Source: Orthonyx spaldingii
Taxonomy: Eukaryota > Chordata > Aves > Passeriformes > Orthonychidae
Length of the DNA stretch: 64,000 nt
Assembly: GCA_013397795.1 (NCBI GenBank)
Contig: VZTJ01001442.1
Span: 62,001 to 126,000, forward strand
Direction: 5' to 3'
Shown piece by piece: positions 13,307-26,200 of the stretch. Position 1 is the first letter of the stretch. Each line of letters starts with the position of its first letter. Position numbers and translations under genes: made by a program. A model generated the notes under the pieces. That model was not told the origin of the DNA. It searched no databases and saw nothing but the letters and a program-made list of their open reading frames with translations.

Positions 13307-14268
13307 TTCTTTGATCTTCTTCCATGCTGGCCAAATAGAAAGCTTGTTCCCAGACATATGTGTTTGGGAAGCCTGTAACAATGGGATTTGTGCATTCTGC
13401 TTGTTGGAAGCCGAGGATTGATTTATGTATTTATAAGGAATGAAAGCCTGGACATTGCACATTACGAACAACTCAGATACAGGTTCACAGTACTTTTCAA
13501 AGTATTTTTAAAATTCAAAGGCTTGAAATTCCCATCATCTGCAGGACTGCAACTATATAATCTTCAAATTTATCTGTTCAAAGAAACTGTATGTCCTTAG
13601 GTAAGATGACCTGAGGCACAACCTTGAAGGTTGAAGAATGGTGCTTGATGTCCCCTGGAGGAGCTGGTACCTCACCTTCCCAGCAATCTTGCAAAGTAAA
13701 TTGCATATGACTTAACCCAGGTGAGGAATATCGGACACTCACTAGTCTCTGTCTTTTTCTATGTCAATGCATATCTCACAGTTCTGCTTGTTTAATTGAG
13801 ATTTTTTTTCTGATTCTGATCATGCAAAGCTCATTTTCCGAATGTTGACAGACCTCACCTGACAAGGAGAGCTCATTGTCAAAGCGAGGCATTGGAGCAA
13901 CCAAAGGCTTTGCCTGAAATATGGATATGCCTGGCAACATCCCCCACACCACAAGTCCAGCCTTCATCTCCCCTTTTCCTCTGCACTTGTGTCAAAGATT
14001 TCTAATATTTTGCATTAGTGCCACCTCCCCACAGAAGAGACATATTTTCCCTTTGAACAGCACAGAACAGAGGAGTGTTTATGTTCCAGCAGTTCATGGC
14101 AGCCTGGGCTGAGACTCCACTGTGACAAACACCCTGGAAACACCCTGGCTGTCACCTGAAGGGACAGGATGGATAAAGAGAAAGAGGGAGACAGGATCTA
14201 GCCAGGCTGTGGGACTGTGCTGGCTACAGACTGAGGGGCTTTGGTGGCTCCACAGAGGATTCCTGACC

Positions 14269-14750
14269 ACAGAATTACAGAAAAATTGAGTTGGAAGGGA
14301 CCCACCAGGATCACCCAGTCCAGCCCCTGTCCCTGCCCAGCCCCCCCAACAACCCCCACTGTGCATCCCTGGGGCGGTGTCCAAATGCTCCTGGAGCTCT
14401 GGCAGCCTCGGGGCCGTGCCCATTCCCTGGGGAGCCTGGGCAGTGCCCAGCACCCTCTGGGGGAAGAACCTTTCCCTGATCTCCAGCCTGACCCTGCCCT
14501 GGCACAGCTCCAGCCCTTCCCTGGGTCCTGTCCCTATCCCAGGGAGCAGAGTCTGGATCTGTCCCTCCTCTCCCATTCACAAGGAAGTTGTAACTGCAGA
14601 GAGGTCTTCCCTCAGTCTCCTCTTCCCCAGACCAAGTGCCCTCGGCTGCTCCTCATACGGCTTCACCTCGAGGCTCTTCACCATCCTCATGGCTTCCTCT
14701 GGAGCTCTACAACAGCTTCAGATCTTTCTTATATTGTGGTGATGCTGAAG
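14269..14750 (-). mobile_element. CR1 LINE 3' region
   Basis: The plus strand starts with ACAGAATTACAG and GAGTTGGAAGGGACCCACC, then reads CCAGTCCAGCCCCTGTCCC and the GC-rich 3' untranslated region of a different CR1 subfamily from the 8.4-kb copy. It extends into the end of the reverse-transcriptase region (CTCTGGAGCTCTACAACAGC...). The open frames across it are antisense shadows of the element. Confidence 0.85.
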
Positions 14751-17700
14751 ACAAAGCTCAGTTTTACTTGGTTTGTACATGTCTCACTCCGTAACTCACA
14801 GGTGATAAAGGATATGCTCTTATGGTACATTTTATAATCTCCCTGTTCAAATACGCTGTTATTACACAGGGAATCTGGAAGATGCTATGACTTTCTGGGC
14901 TTGGGACAGCCTGGGGTGCTCCAAGTTCCAGTATCTCCCTCAGGTGTCCCTGCCTGACCTCCAGCTGCGTTTGTGGGGTGCCTTAGGCTGAGGGTGGTGG
15001 GGTGCTGCCCAGGGAGGCTCATGGCCACCATGTCACATGTCGTGACTGCAGAGACAGATGGTCACCAGGCCAGGGGCAAACGGGAGCTGCCAAGGCCAGA
15101 AATGTGTGCCAGGATCCATGCACATGTCAAGTCATTATTTCAGAGTGTAGATTTCCAAGCCTTGTGAGTCACCGCAGTGCTGGCTCTGATGTTGCCTCTG
15201 CAAGTGATTCATGTGGATAGGTGATTAAGATGTCTTTAAATCTGGCCTGAGGAAAAGTCCTTTGCAGCAGTTTGGTCACAGTAAAAGCCAAAAGGCCAAA
15301 AGCAAGATCTTCACTACTGTGCATCTACACTGCGGAGTAAATGTGCTGAATACTTTATAGCTGAAATTCTTTAGCAGCTTCTTCTTAACCCATGTTTTCC
15401 TTTCTTTTGTTTAACACCACACATCTATAAAAGAAAATGTTATTTTAGGCACCTTGTGTTTAATTCTTTTCAAATTTTCAGGTTGATTGGGTCAATTGAA
15501 TTACAAAAATTGCCAGAGGGGAAAAAGGAAAGTTTGGGCATTTGAGTTGCAAATAAAGAGATGTTTTGTTAGATGGAAGGGATAGAGGCAATTTGCAGTG
15601 GTAGCAAATTAGTGTCAGCAGATCTGAAATAAATGGACACTCTAGAAACGGTTTCATGAGGGAGAAGAGGAAACTGAGCCCAACTTTTCACTTTCTCAGA
15701 ACTGGACTGTATAGAGGAAATTCCTGTCCCAACAGAACATGTGATTTCTGCTCTTATCACCCTGTCACTCTGAGAAGTGAGCTTGCAAGAAAGTCACTCT
15801 TCTTGAGCAGATGATTTCCCTGAGTCATGTCCTGCTGTTGCACTTCTGAGCAGCGACTCCTTTGAAATGTTGTCTGAATATCCAGCAGTGATGGATAATG
15901 TGTGGGGAATACAAGTCACACCTGCTATGTCCTTCTAAATGCTGTTTGCCTTGTGGTCAGTGACTCAGTAACCATATTTCAGCACTGCAAGCCTCTCAAC
16001 AAGGTGTAACTCGACAGGCTTCAATATTAAATCAGTATCACATCATATATCTTCAATATCATTAAATCATATATCATACTGTATTGGTATGACACCTTTC
16101 ATGTCAGGTGACTCTTACTAAGATGATTTTCTTTTTTTAACATCCTCTGACAAAATGGAAACTATGATTGCCAAAACACTGCTTTTAGGGGACAGTTGCA
16201 CTGGTTAAGTTGTTTTTAGCTGAAAAAGGAAAAAGCATTGGTGTGGAAATGTGATCGCATTGCACATCTTGCACATACGGTGTTTCCAAAGCAGGAATAC
16301 TCCTGCCCTGTGACATTAACACAAACTCTCTACTCATTTCACTGTCCGACATGCTGAAATTACTTCATTCTAATGTTGCTATTCATCAAAAATACCAAAA
16401 GCGGAGTTGAGGAGCGGCTGGAAAAATTTTCATGTGTAGCAGGTGGTCAAGAACAGCCGCTATCAATGTGCAATAAAGTGCTGCACGATTAGAAACCCAG
16501 GTCTCCTTGAGAGGAAAGGTATTGCAAGGACAGGTGCCAAGAGCAGGCTGCCCTGTGTGTGTGCAGCTCTTAAACCACGCGTGAAAACACATCTGCACAC
16601 CAGAGTTTCTCTCTGCTTCTCCTGGTTATCAGACCTATGATTTGCAGGGCTCCAGATCATATTTCTATGTATGTCACGTCAGTTTTAAATAACTCTAATC
16701 CCCAATCCAATTAAAGGTATCACCTCGGAGCGGATCGTTTTATTTCCTTTGAGAACAGAGGCAGACTTAGCATTCGGGTTAGTAAAGCAAGCACTGCCAG
16801 ACTGACCTTCGTTTTATCTCACACACTTCCATCTTATCACCTTCCTTGTCCGTGGCATGTGACTCTCAGATGTGCACCTGGTGTGTCAGACCCAATCTAA
16901 ATTTCCACTGGACAGACGTTCCTTTACATCAAATTTTGTAAATCCATTTTTGACTCCCAAATGCAATACCTTAATTGGAGCAGATGAAATAAAAATCCTT
17001 TTTTATTTTCTTTTTTTAAAAATATACTAGTAACAACAACACATTTTCCTTTGTTCTTTCTTGGAAGCACTTTTCTTTAGAAACATCTCTATGATCCTTG
17101 TCCTCTATTAAAGAAGATATTCAGAAATCAGACAAAATACTGTTTATTTAGCACCTCATGTTCAGAAGAATCATTTACATTAGACCCAGCCCATCCAGAG
17201 GAGCTTGTGCTGTCTTACACTGCCTTTCTAAAACATCATTTTCCTCTAGACTCACTTCTCACCTTCATTCCAGCAGCCTATTAAGTGAAGCATAATTAGA
17301 TTTTTTTCCCCTTGCATCCAATGCCACAAGTATTCTTTAAGAAAAGTCTCTGTGTGATGCACGGTGAAACTTTCATGTCTTGAACTCTGTGTCTTCCTTG
17401 GTGGGAGATTTTATTCCTTAGTAATGTTGTGCCCATGGATCAATTGCACTTATAGCAAAGCAATCTAAAGTAGCTGATAAACAACTTTGGGATGTAAGGA
17501 ACTAATCCTGCATTACATCCCAAGGGAATGGGATTAACCTGCACTATCCTCTTTTTTTCTGATGGATTTCATTCAGGAGCATTCTGAAGGAAACAGGTTT
17601 CCAGACTTTAGTGTTTTGATGGACTGTGTCATCTATTTTAAATCTGGTTTTCTGCCTATGGACTGAAGGGAAGACTAAGACACAAATCCCTTCTCTGAAG

Positions 17701-19178
17701 TGTTTTAGAGAATTCAGGCCTTGTTGTGCTTCTAGGGCATGTGAATATTTTGCTACATGAAATTCAAAAATAAGAGAAAACCAAGAAAATGCAAATTCAT
17801 GACTCTTCCTTCTTTCATAGCTGCCTGTGGTACATTCTGTGGGAAATTCCAGGAAAAAATCTGGTTTTAAAAAGCAGAACTCTTTCTGTAGCTCTTCTGT
17901 TTGATGTAGCTATTCGCTGCCTCTAGTGATGAACTCCTTCTAAGTCTACATTACTTTCAGAGTACGCCTCTTTAAAAAAATAACCTTTATGGTGATAAGG
18001 GCATGTTCAAACATAAGGCTGCCAAGAATGACTTTCTTCCCAGAAATAGGGGGTTTTATATGTTAATTTTTTTAAAAAATTTTTGAGAAGTTTTGTCTAT
18101 ATTTGTCTTCAGTTTCTTTTACTAGAATAAGATCCTTTTTAAAAGTATCTGAACTGTTGGTATAATTATCACCTTCACTGTAAATTATATGGTCATATTA
18201 AGGATCCAGTCTTTTCAGAAATTCAAATACCAACATTCTATTCAAAACTCCATGCTTTTGTGTGGACATGCCATACCTTGGTGTTCTAAGATTGAAATTC
18301 TTTTTTACTTGAGGTGCTGATAATCTTCATTTGCAGCTTGTTGCACCAAGTTTCCATTTAGTTATTATGCAAGGAAGATGCAATTTTTTTCCCATGGACT
18401 TATTGCTGTATTTACATTACATTTCTCCTTTTAATATTTTTGTTTATGTCTTTATTAAATCACAGATCGTGCTGATTAAATTAGGCCTTAAGTGATGCTT
18501 TTTCATTATTAAATGATTTAAAGTGCATACAAATGAGGTTCATACCTACAGCAACGTCCTGTGCTGAGTGTACTCACTCAAAAGGATGATTACTCGAGGA
18601 ATCCATTTGAATGGCACAAAAAGAAAGAAACCAAGTTCTAAACTGGCACTTCTGAAGGAAGAAATGAAAGCTTCCCTTCTCTTCAATGTCTTTCACTGGT
18701 GGTTGGATATTAAATCAAATCAGAGGAAATCATTGCTGTATTTCTTGGAAAGTGTTTGGGAAAGGGAAGATTCTCCTTCTCCACCAAGACAGTTTATATT
18801 TCTTTTATGCCCTCAAGCATATATATTCCAGTCCTCCCACTTTGGTTCCCTAGTTTGGATGGATGTGAGTACCAGCACACGCCCAGCTCTGGTTCACACC
18901 GGGGGTTTCACTGATAGCAACTCAAGGGTAGTATCAGGTCTTCTGTTCCTGGGATTTTCAGCTTCTCAGCACAGTCATCGCATTTGAAATTAAACCTTAC
19001 TGCTGTGTTCACCAAACCAGAAAGAAAACCCACTTTCCCACCCCATAACACAGGGACAACTGTATAACCACAACTTTGCTTTCTGCTTCACCTCCTCCCC
19101 TTGCCATGTGTCAGTTACGGTGGCGCTGTGCAGTGCAATTGGTATTTACTAATTCCCTCCTCTTATCTTGTGTTTGAC

Positions 19179-19235
19179 AAATGAAAAAGTTCAAATGAAA
19201 AGGTTCAAATGAAAAGGTTCAAATGAAAAAAGTTC
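19179..19235. repeat. 14-base tandem repeat, four units
   Basis: The units AAATGAAAAAGTTC (19179), AAATGAAAAGGTTC (19193 and 19207) and a 15-base variant with one extra A (19221) follow head to tail. Confidence 0.93.
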
Positions 19236-21270
19236 AAGCTGAAGGGGATGTTAAAGTGAGAAGTGGCTCACAGATGTCACCCTCCAGTGTGAGTGTGAGC
19301 CAGCAGGCTCGGCCTAAGCTGTGAGGAAATGTGCCCTCACTGAGTAAGTAGGACATCACTTTCTGCCCTCCTTTGAGGATGATGCTGCTGGAATCCAGAG
19401 CTTGCACTAAATGACTGGTTTAGCCCTTTTCCCAGGGTGGATGCACTCCTCAACAAATCCCTTCCAAAGGTTAACTACTGCTCCTCACAGGACATGGTCC
19501 TCACCCAGAAATGCACACGATGATCTCAGGGCGCACACGTGTTTTACACCTCAGCTGGGTTCCTGCAAACCAAATGTTCAGCAACCATCCCAATCTATGT
19601 TTTACACCACCTGCTGATTCCTGCCAAGCAAAATGTGTTGTGCCACGTCTCAGCCACACTCCTACACAAAGGCTGTAGCAGTTTTTGCAGCTGGCCATCA
19701 GTGGGATAACAGTTGCTGCATGTGGTGGGCGCTGCCCAAGAAAACACAAAGATACTCCATGTTTTTAAGGCCAATGTGTCAATGCAATGAGAACATACTA
19801 GAAATAATCACTTCAGCCCCTTGAAGCAGCAGAGCCTCAAGTTCACGGAGGCAGAAGCTCACCTGGTAGTACCACTCTGCAGAACACATTTCTTTTTCAG
19901 AGTTCCTTTCTTTTTCAATCTTGTTTTTCTCCTTATCACTTGAAATGGAATGTTTCATTAGTCCATTCTTATACACAACATGGGGACAGAATGCCTACAT
20001 AGCAATTTCTCTGCACCTGTTGGCTTTAAATTTTAGTTGGTATTTTTCATTGAACTCAGACAACCAGTACATGCTATGCTGATTACAGATTAATTGATTG
20101 ATTGATTAATTCAGGTGAATTTTAAAAGTTACACCCAGCAGTACCACAATAGAAATCTAAGGGTGTTGGATGTATCTTGGCATGATCTGACTTTCAGGAA
20201 AAGGACCAATCGTCTGTTTCATGTTAGTGAAAGCAAGCTTAAAAGCTGGGCAGAACATCTGGAACTTGAAAAGATTTGCAGTGAACAAAATAAAATAAAA
20301 ATAGTAATCCTGTGCCCACCCCCACTGTACACAAAAGTGCTGCAGTAAATGGTTCTGAACATGAGTGCAAACTGAAAGAAAATTACTTGTACTTTATTCC
20401 AGCTGAAGGATATAAACTGTGTTCAAAAAGAAGAGACGGAAATGTAGTTTCTTTAACTTGTAAATTAATGGAGTCTTTTTTTGCTATGAACAATGATGTT
20501 AGGAGAGGATTCAATGGTATTTTGGTTTCAGGATTAGAAAATTAAAATATTAATGTAATTTAGTCTTATGATTACTAAGTGGTTTGGTCTTCAGGAAACA
20601 TGAAAGTAGATGCAAGCAATTCTGTGTTACTCGTTAATTAAGTCCCGTTTAAAACAATCAGGCAACAATTTGTTTCATGTTCAGGGAAGAAATTTTGTGG
20701 CCAGAGAAAAGAGAGGAGTATTTTCAGTAATTAATGATAACCTTGACCATCTGCAGGAGCTCCTTCAGGCGTGACCAAACGATTTCTGGCAGACTGCATA
20801 GATAAATCCCTATAAAACTCCAGTCTCAGAGAAAGTTTTCATGAATTTCATTAAACTTTGAGGACATGTTTATGAAACATGTTTCATGAAAGAGAAAAAG
20901 GACCCCTCACTCTCAAGATTTTCCTTTAAAAATCCTTTATGAATATATTCTATTGATTAATGAAATTTGGTGTAAAATTAAACATTAGAAGAGTTGATTT
21001 TACTCACTGCCAACACCATGACCTTTATTCAAAGTTGAAGCATTACCTCTTTAATCTATATCTGAAAAGACATGTGCACAAAAAATACTATTGAAAATAA
21101 TATTTATATCTTCATTAACTCAATCTAATTTCTCTTTCCATAATAAAATTCACCCAGTAGCAGAGCCCAAACACTAACCTGAAGGAGTTGTTTAGAAAGC
21201 CTTGGAAAAGAACGGCCTTTTGTTCCAATTCCCCCTTTCTCTTTGTTTGAAGCCTAGACTATCCAGGGCA

Positions 21271-21322
21271 CACAGAACCATAGACTGGCTTAGGCTGGAA
21301 GGGACCTTAAAGATCACAAAGA
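21271..21322 (-). mobile_element. CR1 3' tail fragment
   Basis: Only the extreme 3' end survives: CACAGAACCATAGACTGG and CTGGAAGGGACCTTAAAGAT, read in reverse. Confidence 0.75.
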
Positions 21323-22090
21323 TGTTTTTTCTGTTTCTAGCTCTATCTTCTCTTGAACACAAAAAAATTTAGTACTGGAGTTTGGTTCTCTTATTCCACT
21401 CACTGTCTGCTGAAATGTTTGTTGTCACAGCCTGGGCAGCAGTTCTTGTTTCTCCTTGGCATTACTCAGGTATTCATTCTACACTGCCATCCACTTACCT
21501 GTTGGCAGGTATCAAAAATTCAGTATTTTATCAGGATTAGATTATCATGAGGAATATCTGAAAACTATTCTGTCAATGTTGTTTTCTTTCTCACTATTGG
21601 TCTTTTCACCACTGATATTCCTCCTTTATCCAATACTTTATCTTGATCTATCAGAATTTTTTTAAAACAGGTTTGGATATTAAACCAGTTTCTTTTGACC
21701 TTTTCCCCTCACTTCTCATTTTAAAGCTCTTCTTAACAGCCATAAAATCCTGGATGTCAGAAGGCAATTTTCCCAGATAGTCAGATGGAATCCAACCTTT
21801 GAAAACTGTCTCTTTTAGCAAACATATCCCACTGGCAAAGTATTCCCAGGCCTGCCTTTAACACTGATCTTTGAGTCATCTGTTGCTCATCACTACATCA
21901 CATGCGCTATCTCCCTCTGTACTGACAAGAAAAAAATTTAGGGTAGTCACTAAAATGAGACATAATTAACTCAAAAGTAAGTGATGGTGTTTCTAAGTTT
22001 GAGATGCACTGCAAAATCAAACTGCTGTGAAAGCTTGGTGCAGCTCCCTGTAAAATTGCCAGACTCGTTGCTAGCAATGATTTCTGTCAG

Positions 22091-22578
22091 AGAATCGTGG
22101 AACACCCTCGGGTTGGAAGGGATCTCAAGAATCATTTGGCCCAACCTTTCTTGGCAGAGGCATGGTCTAGGAAAGATGCACCTGTCCAGCTGCATCTTAA
22201 AAGTGCCCAGCACTGGGGAATTCACTGCTTCCCTGGGGAGGTTATCCCAGTGACTGACTGTTCTCACTGTGAAATATTTTTCTCTTGGAATTCCACTCAG
22301 AATCTCCCCAGCAGTACCTTTTACCCATTTCTCCTTGTCTTTTCCATGTGATCCCTCATAAAAACAGTCTCCAGCTTCTTTGTGTTCCCCTTTAAATACT
22401 GGAACATGGAAATAGGTCTTTCCTCAGCCTTCTTTTCTCACAGCCAGGCAAACCCAAGTCTCTCAGCCTTTCCTATCAGGGCAGCTTCCTGTTCTGGGAT
22501 CATCTTTGTGGCCTTTGTCTGGACCTTTCCCAGTCTGTCCACATCTCTTGGGCACAGTGTCACATCTTTAGATTACAA
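22091..22578 (-). mobile_element. CR1 LINE 3' region
   Basis: The plus strand opens AGAATCGTGGAACACC, then GGTTGGAAGGGATCTCAAGA. It continues with the GGGGAGGTTATCCCAGTGAC block and the antisense of the CR1 3' coding end (CTCTCAGCCTTTCCTATCAGGG). It is moderately diverged and about 490 bases long. Confidence 0.85.
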
Positions 22579-23730
22579 AATAAAGCGCGAAGGTGCAAGT
22601 TCTGCATTTGAAAAACAAATTCTTTATGTAACAAGAAAGCTGTGTTTTGATCAATCCTTGCAACTTTGCATATCTCACTTCATCTCTATCACTGCCATTA
22701 TCTATGGCAACCAAACGTTGCCCCAGAGCCCTAAGAGGGTTATTTCAGAAGACCTGATTATTTTAAACTATTTGAAATATATTCTATTCCATTTTGGTGA
22801 GGGAAAAAAGTGAGTCTGCATTGTTTCTTGCATTTTAAGGAGCTCTGGGCTCCTGCAGAAGTCGTTCATGGTGAATCATCTCTTTGCAGGATGCTCATTC
22901 AGGTCATGCCCAAGACACACCCGAGAGGATTCGAGGTTCTGCAGTGATTATATAACCTCTCTCAGCAGAATGTTTTCTAATCATGAAATGACCCCACAAA
23001 TAAAAAACACATTTTTGGTTTCAACGGCCAGATCACAGAGCAAAGCACAGTATGCAGAAGAACGGAGGCATGAAAGCCACAAGCACTGCCTCCTGAGAGA
23101 AGGGGGAGGGCCACTGAAAGGCAAAGAGGAATTGATGGTGCTTGAGCTTGCAACAGCAGAGTCGAAAGCAAGGGGAGTGTAAAATATCCCTGGCAGTTCT
23201 GGAACACTGAACCTAAACTGGATTTCTTTAAAATCAATGCAGAAACATGCTAAATGCAGCAGTCACTGGACTATCCCACAGTGCTGGTGCTCAGAAGAAC
23301 AATGTCCTTAAAAGCTCATTCATTTCAGATTTACTGTAGTGTCACTGCCCTAATTTCAACAAAGCAATTTTCGACCAGCAATCAAGTATACCCACTTTAT
23401 GCTAATGTAGATTTGATTAGTTGGCTTTCAGGATCTCTCTATGTTTCTAGGAAGGACTGAAACCCTTCTATTTTCTTTCCTCAGGCATCCTTTCCAATCT
23501 AATTCATATTTGACAAACGAGATGAGAAATCAATTGTGTGTGCTATACACTGTATAATGACCCGCAAAGTTCCTAAAATAGTTGTGCTTGCTCCAGAGCA
23601 GTTTTTCAGGATTCTGTACACAATTCTTTGGCACTGTTACACCTGGCCAAGTGCCACGGAAAACATGGCTCTGGAAAACAAAGGAGAACCAAATGGGATG
23701 AATCTGTGCTCATGTCACTTCTAAGCTGCT

Positions 23731-23840
23731 TATCCTATCCTATCCTATCCTATCCTATCCTATCCTATCCTATCCTATCCTATCCTATCCTATCCTATCC
23801 TATCCTATCCTATCCTATCCTATCCTATCCTATCCTATCT
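23731..23840. repeat. (TATCC)22 pentanucleotide microsatellite
   Basis: There are twenty-two consecutive 5-base units, perfect except for the last base of the final unit (TATCT). The array begins about 240 bases beyond the donor of the BRINP3 exon at 24077-24299, so the primary transcript carries (GGAUA)n there. The length and purity imply that it varies in length between individuals. Confidence 0.97.
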
Positions 23841-24076
23841 TACAGAGTCATAAACAAATCAGGATTTATTCTGACCTTTCCCATTGCATTTAAGAAAACA
23901 GGAATGGAGCTATACTGAAAGCTGGGATTGTTCAGGGACTGCACCCTGTGCCTGTACCATTCCCACACCCACAACCTTAAGGAGATTTTAGTGCCACGTC
24001 AGCAGTTTTGATTTCTCGGGATTTCGTGGACTTCCTCACAGCAGCTTGGATTTCCCTGGATTTGAGAGGTCCTTAC

Positions 24077-24299
24077 CTCTGCCTGGGCATGCGGATGAGG
24101 GGCTGCTTGTGGCACCTCTTGCTGAGGCCGAAGAGTTTGTGCACCGTCCTCTGGGCCTTGAGGAAGAGTTGCTTCATGCTGCTCTCCAGCTGCTCGTAGC
24201 GCCGCTGGAAATTAGAATCCATTGTCCACAAATGCATCACAGCAGATGTGTTCAGGAAATAATTCATAGGCAGCCTCTTCATAAATAATTTGAATTCAT
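24077..24299 (-). CDS. BRINP3: BRINP3 internal coding exon (probably exon 7)
   Basis: The exon has 223 bases: two bases completing an aspartate codon, 73 codons, and two bases of an arginine codon. The protein runs DEFKLFMKRLPMNYFLNTSA, then MHLWTMDSNFQRRYEQLESS, and ends in a basic stretch, LSKRCHKQPLIRMPRQR. The segment is rich in Lys and Arg and is predicted to be helical. It links the cysteine-rich module to the large C-terminal BRINP region, whose exon is not in the window. The acceptor is a T-rich tract ending TTTTTTTCAG and the donor is GGCAGAG|GTAAGG. It enters in phase 1 and leaves in phase 2. FLNTS is an N-glycosylation sequon (NTS). The match to BRINP3 is clearly better than to BRINP1 or BRINP2 as recalled. 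Confidence 0.95.
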
Positions 24300-24466
24300 C
24301 TGAAAAAAACAAATTAATAGTCTTTAATTATGCAGCTATGGTTGTTCTTGCAGCAGAAATTAACTTCTAATTTGTTTTTTTTCTTGAACCAACTTTCATA
24401 AACGCAATCTTTTGAAAATTTAAAATTGAGCATTTTAACTCTTTCAAAATAGAAAGGTGACTACAT

Positions 24467-24508
24467 ATTTATTGGTAATATTAGAATATTTATTGGTAAT
24501 ATTAGAAT
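24467..24508. repeat. 21-base tandem duplication
   Basis: A 21-base unit (ATTTATTGGTAATATTAGAA plus T) occurs twice in direct contact, at 24467-24487 and 24488-24508. It lies about 170 bases upstream of the acceptor of the exon at 24299 in transcript sense. Confidence 0.93.
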
Positions 24509-26200
24509 AAAGTCAGCAAAATCTAATATTCATAAAATTTTTTAATTAATATTAAAGCAAACACGAGCATTGTCCTTATTTCTCAACCTGGATAATATGA
24601 AGATTAAATAAGAATCAGAGTTTCTTACCTTCAAATCTGGCCTCTGAAAGCAAATGTGCATTTAATGATCAATGTTTATTGACTCATTTGACGAACATCA
24701 GAAACTGTCTTAAAAGAAGTATATTCCAATACTTAGGAAATGCAAGTAAATGTGATTTTACAGTCCATTTCTCTTATGTATATATGTTATTTCACCTGAC
24801 ACAAGCCATTAAATTAGACTTTTATAAGTATTTGCAATTAAAATGGAGCCTTTCAAAGCATTTTACGGTACTTCAAAATTTTATGGCTCTTCAAAAATGT
24901 TCCCATAACTTCTTTTTGACTCTAAAGAGGTGGAAAGGAGTTCTTCAATCACAAGGTCACTGTTACTGTGAACATGCCATGCCTTGTGACTTGTTCTGGT
25001 AGCTCAGTCCACACAAAACATGTAGACAGAATCTTATTAACAGAATTTTATCAATCCGGGAGTCTGTTTCCATAAGTGGAATGATTTATAACCTGTGAAC
25101 CTAAATAAACTTCCATTTAAAGGGCTCCAGATACTGGGGAAACGTGAGAGTGAATGGCACCCTTGAATGCATGTTTATCCTTTTTCGTTCTTGTCTCCAT
25201 ATACCAGTAGGTTTCCCTGCCTGCCCTCCTGCCTGCTGCCATCCTCCCACCCTTCACAATCCATTTTTGTCTTTCAGCTTGTTCCTTAGCAGCAAAGTCA
25301 CTTATCCCACAGTTTGGCTTTCACCCTGCCAGATGCTCCTTTTGGGTAGTCTACACTCCAGGAGGCTGTGTGAAAGCAAAGATCCCACTGCCTGAAGTAG
25401 CCTCCCTCTTCAAACAAAAATAATCATAATATTTAACATGGGTGTAATTTTAGGTTGCTTGTGGGAGAGGGTTGATTGGGGAAAACGTCTGCTCACATCA
25501 AAGAACGCTCCACTGCCATCCTTGTTCATAAGCCTTTTGGTTTAGCTGTAGTTTAGGTTTTTTAACAACATTTTTGCACAAAGCAGGCAAAAATATTTTC
25601 TTTTTCATGGGTAGAGAAAAAAGATCTTTTGAAAACAAGGTGTAGTGGCCCTTGATCACATACTGAGGGGCACAGGACAGTGGTGGAACACAACAGTCCC
25701 ACTTCAGCAGAGTATTTTCTGTGATGGGTGAAGACTCATAAGAAAACAAAAGGCATTGAAAGGTCTTCTGGAAGGTAAAAAATGAAAGGCGAGGGGCAAA
25801 GGTGATGATTTTACATTTAACAAAGTGTTTTTAATAATTCCTCTGGGAATGTGTTGTTCATTTTGCCCTCATGCCTTCCTCTCTGGGTGGGAGTTGCTCT
25901 CCCCTGGAGGACAGCCCCTATGCTGTCCTCAGGGCATGTGGGAAAGGAACTGTTTCTTTATCTTATCAACTATTTGGAGCCTTTTATCTTTTGCTTTTTC
26001 CCTTCCTTAATTTTGTCTAAGTTGGTTTTTCTCCTCTGTCCAGCAAGAATGTTCATTCCTGGGTGTACAGCTAACAACTTGAATTAATGGGAATATTTGA
26101 TAAATTCTACATTACCAGGTGAGCATCTCTATGAATCTTAGTGTGGTTTTGGGAAAAACAGTTCCATTTTCTCCTTCCCAGGTGATAATTATTCCTTGCT

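Larger units (their letters stand above)
1..24076 (-). other. BRINP3: BRINP3 intron downstream of exon 7 (partial, runs off the window)
   Basis: This is at least 24 kb of intron between the exon at 24077-24299 and the last coding exon, which lies before position 1. The last BRINP exon encodes several hundred residues, and no open frame of that size or type occurs here. Contents recognised are a solo LTR (5059-5308), an LTR-like segment (about 7050-7275), six CR1 fragments (8352-8600, 12010-12120, 13104-13306, 14269-14750, 21271-21322, 22091-22578), small simple repeats and a TATCC array at 23731-23840. The rest, including 1-5050, 5309-7050, 8600-12000 and 14750-21270, is AT-rich unique-looking DNA in which I see nothing to name. 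Confidence 0.8.

Noticed and set aside
14241..14837. 198-codon open frame on the plus strand, the longest in the window
   Set aside because: It lies across the GC-rich antisense CR1 at 14269-14750, and low stop density in GC-rich repeat DNA explains it.
18568..18987. 139-codon open frame on the plus strand
   Set aside because: It has no family resemblance, intron-like composition and no supporting signals.
20872..20887. 16-base palindrome ATGAAACATGTTTCAT
   Set aside because: It is AT-rich with no known site, and such palindromes are expected by chance at this scale.
23731..23840. Regular repeats that could suggest a CRISPR-like array
   Set aside because: Units are 5 bases with no spacers. 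This is a microsatellite, and the DNA is vertebrate.
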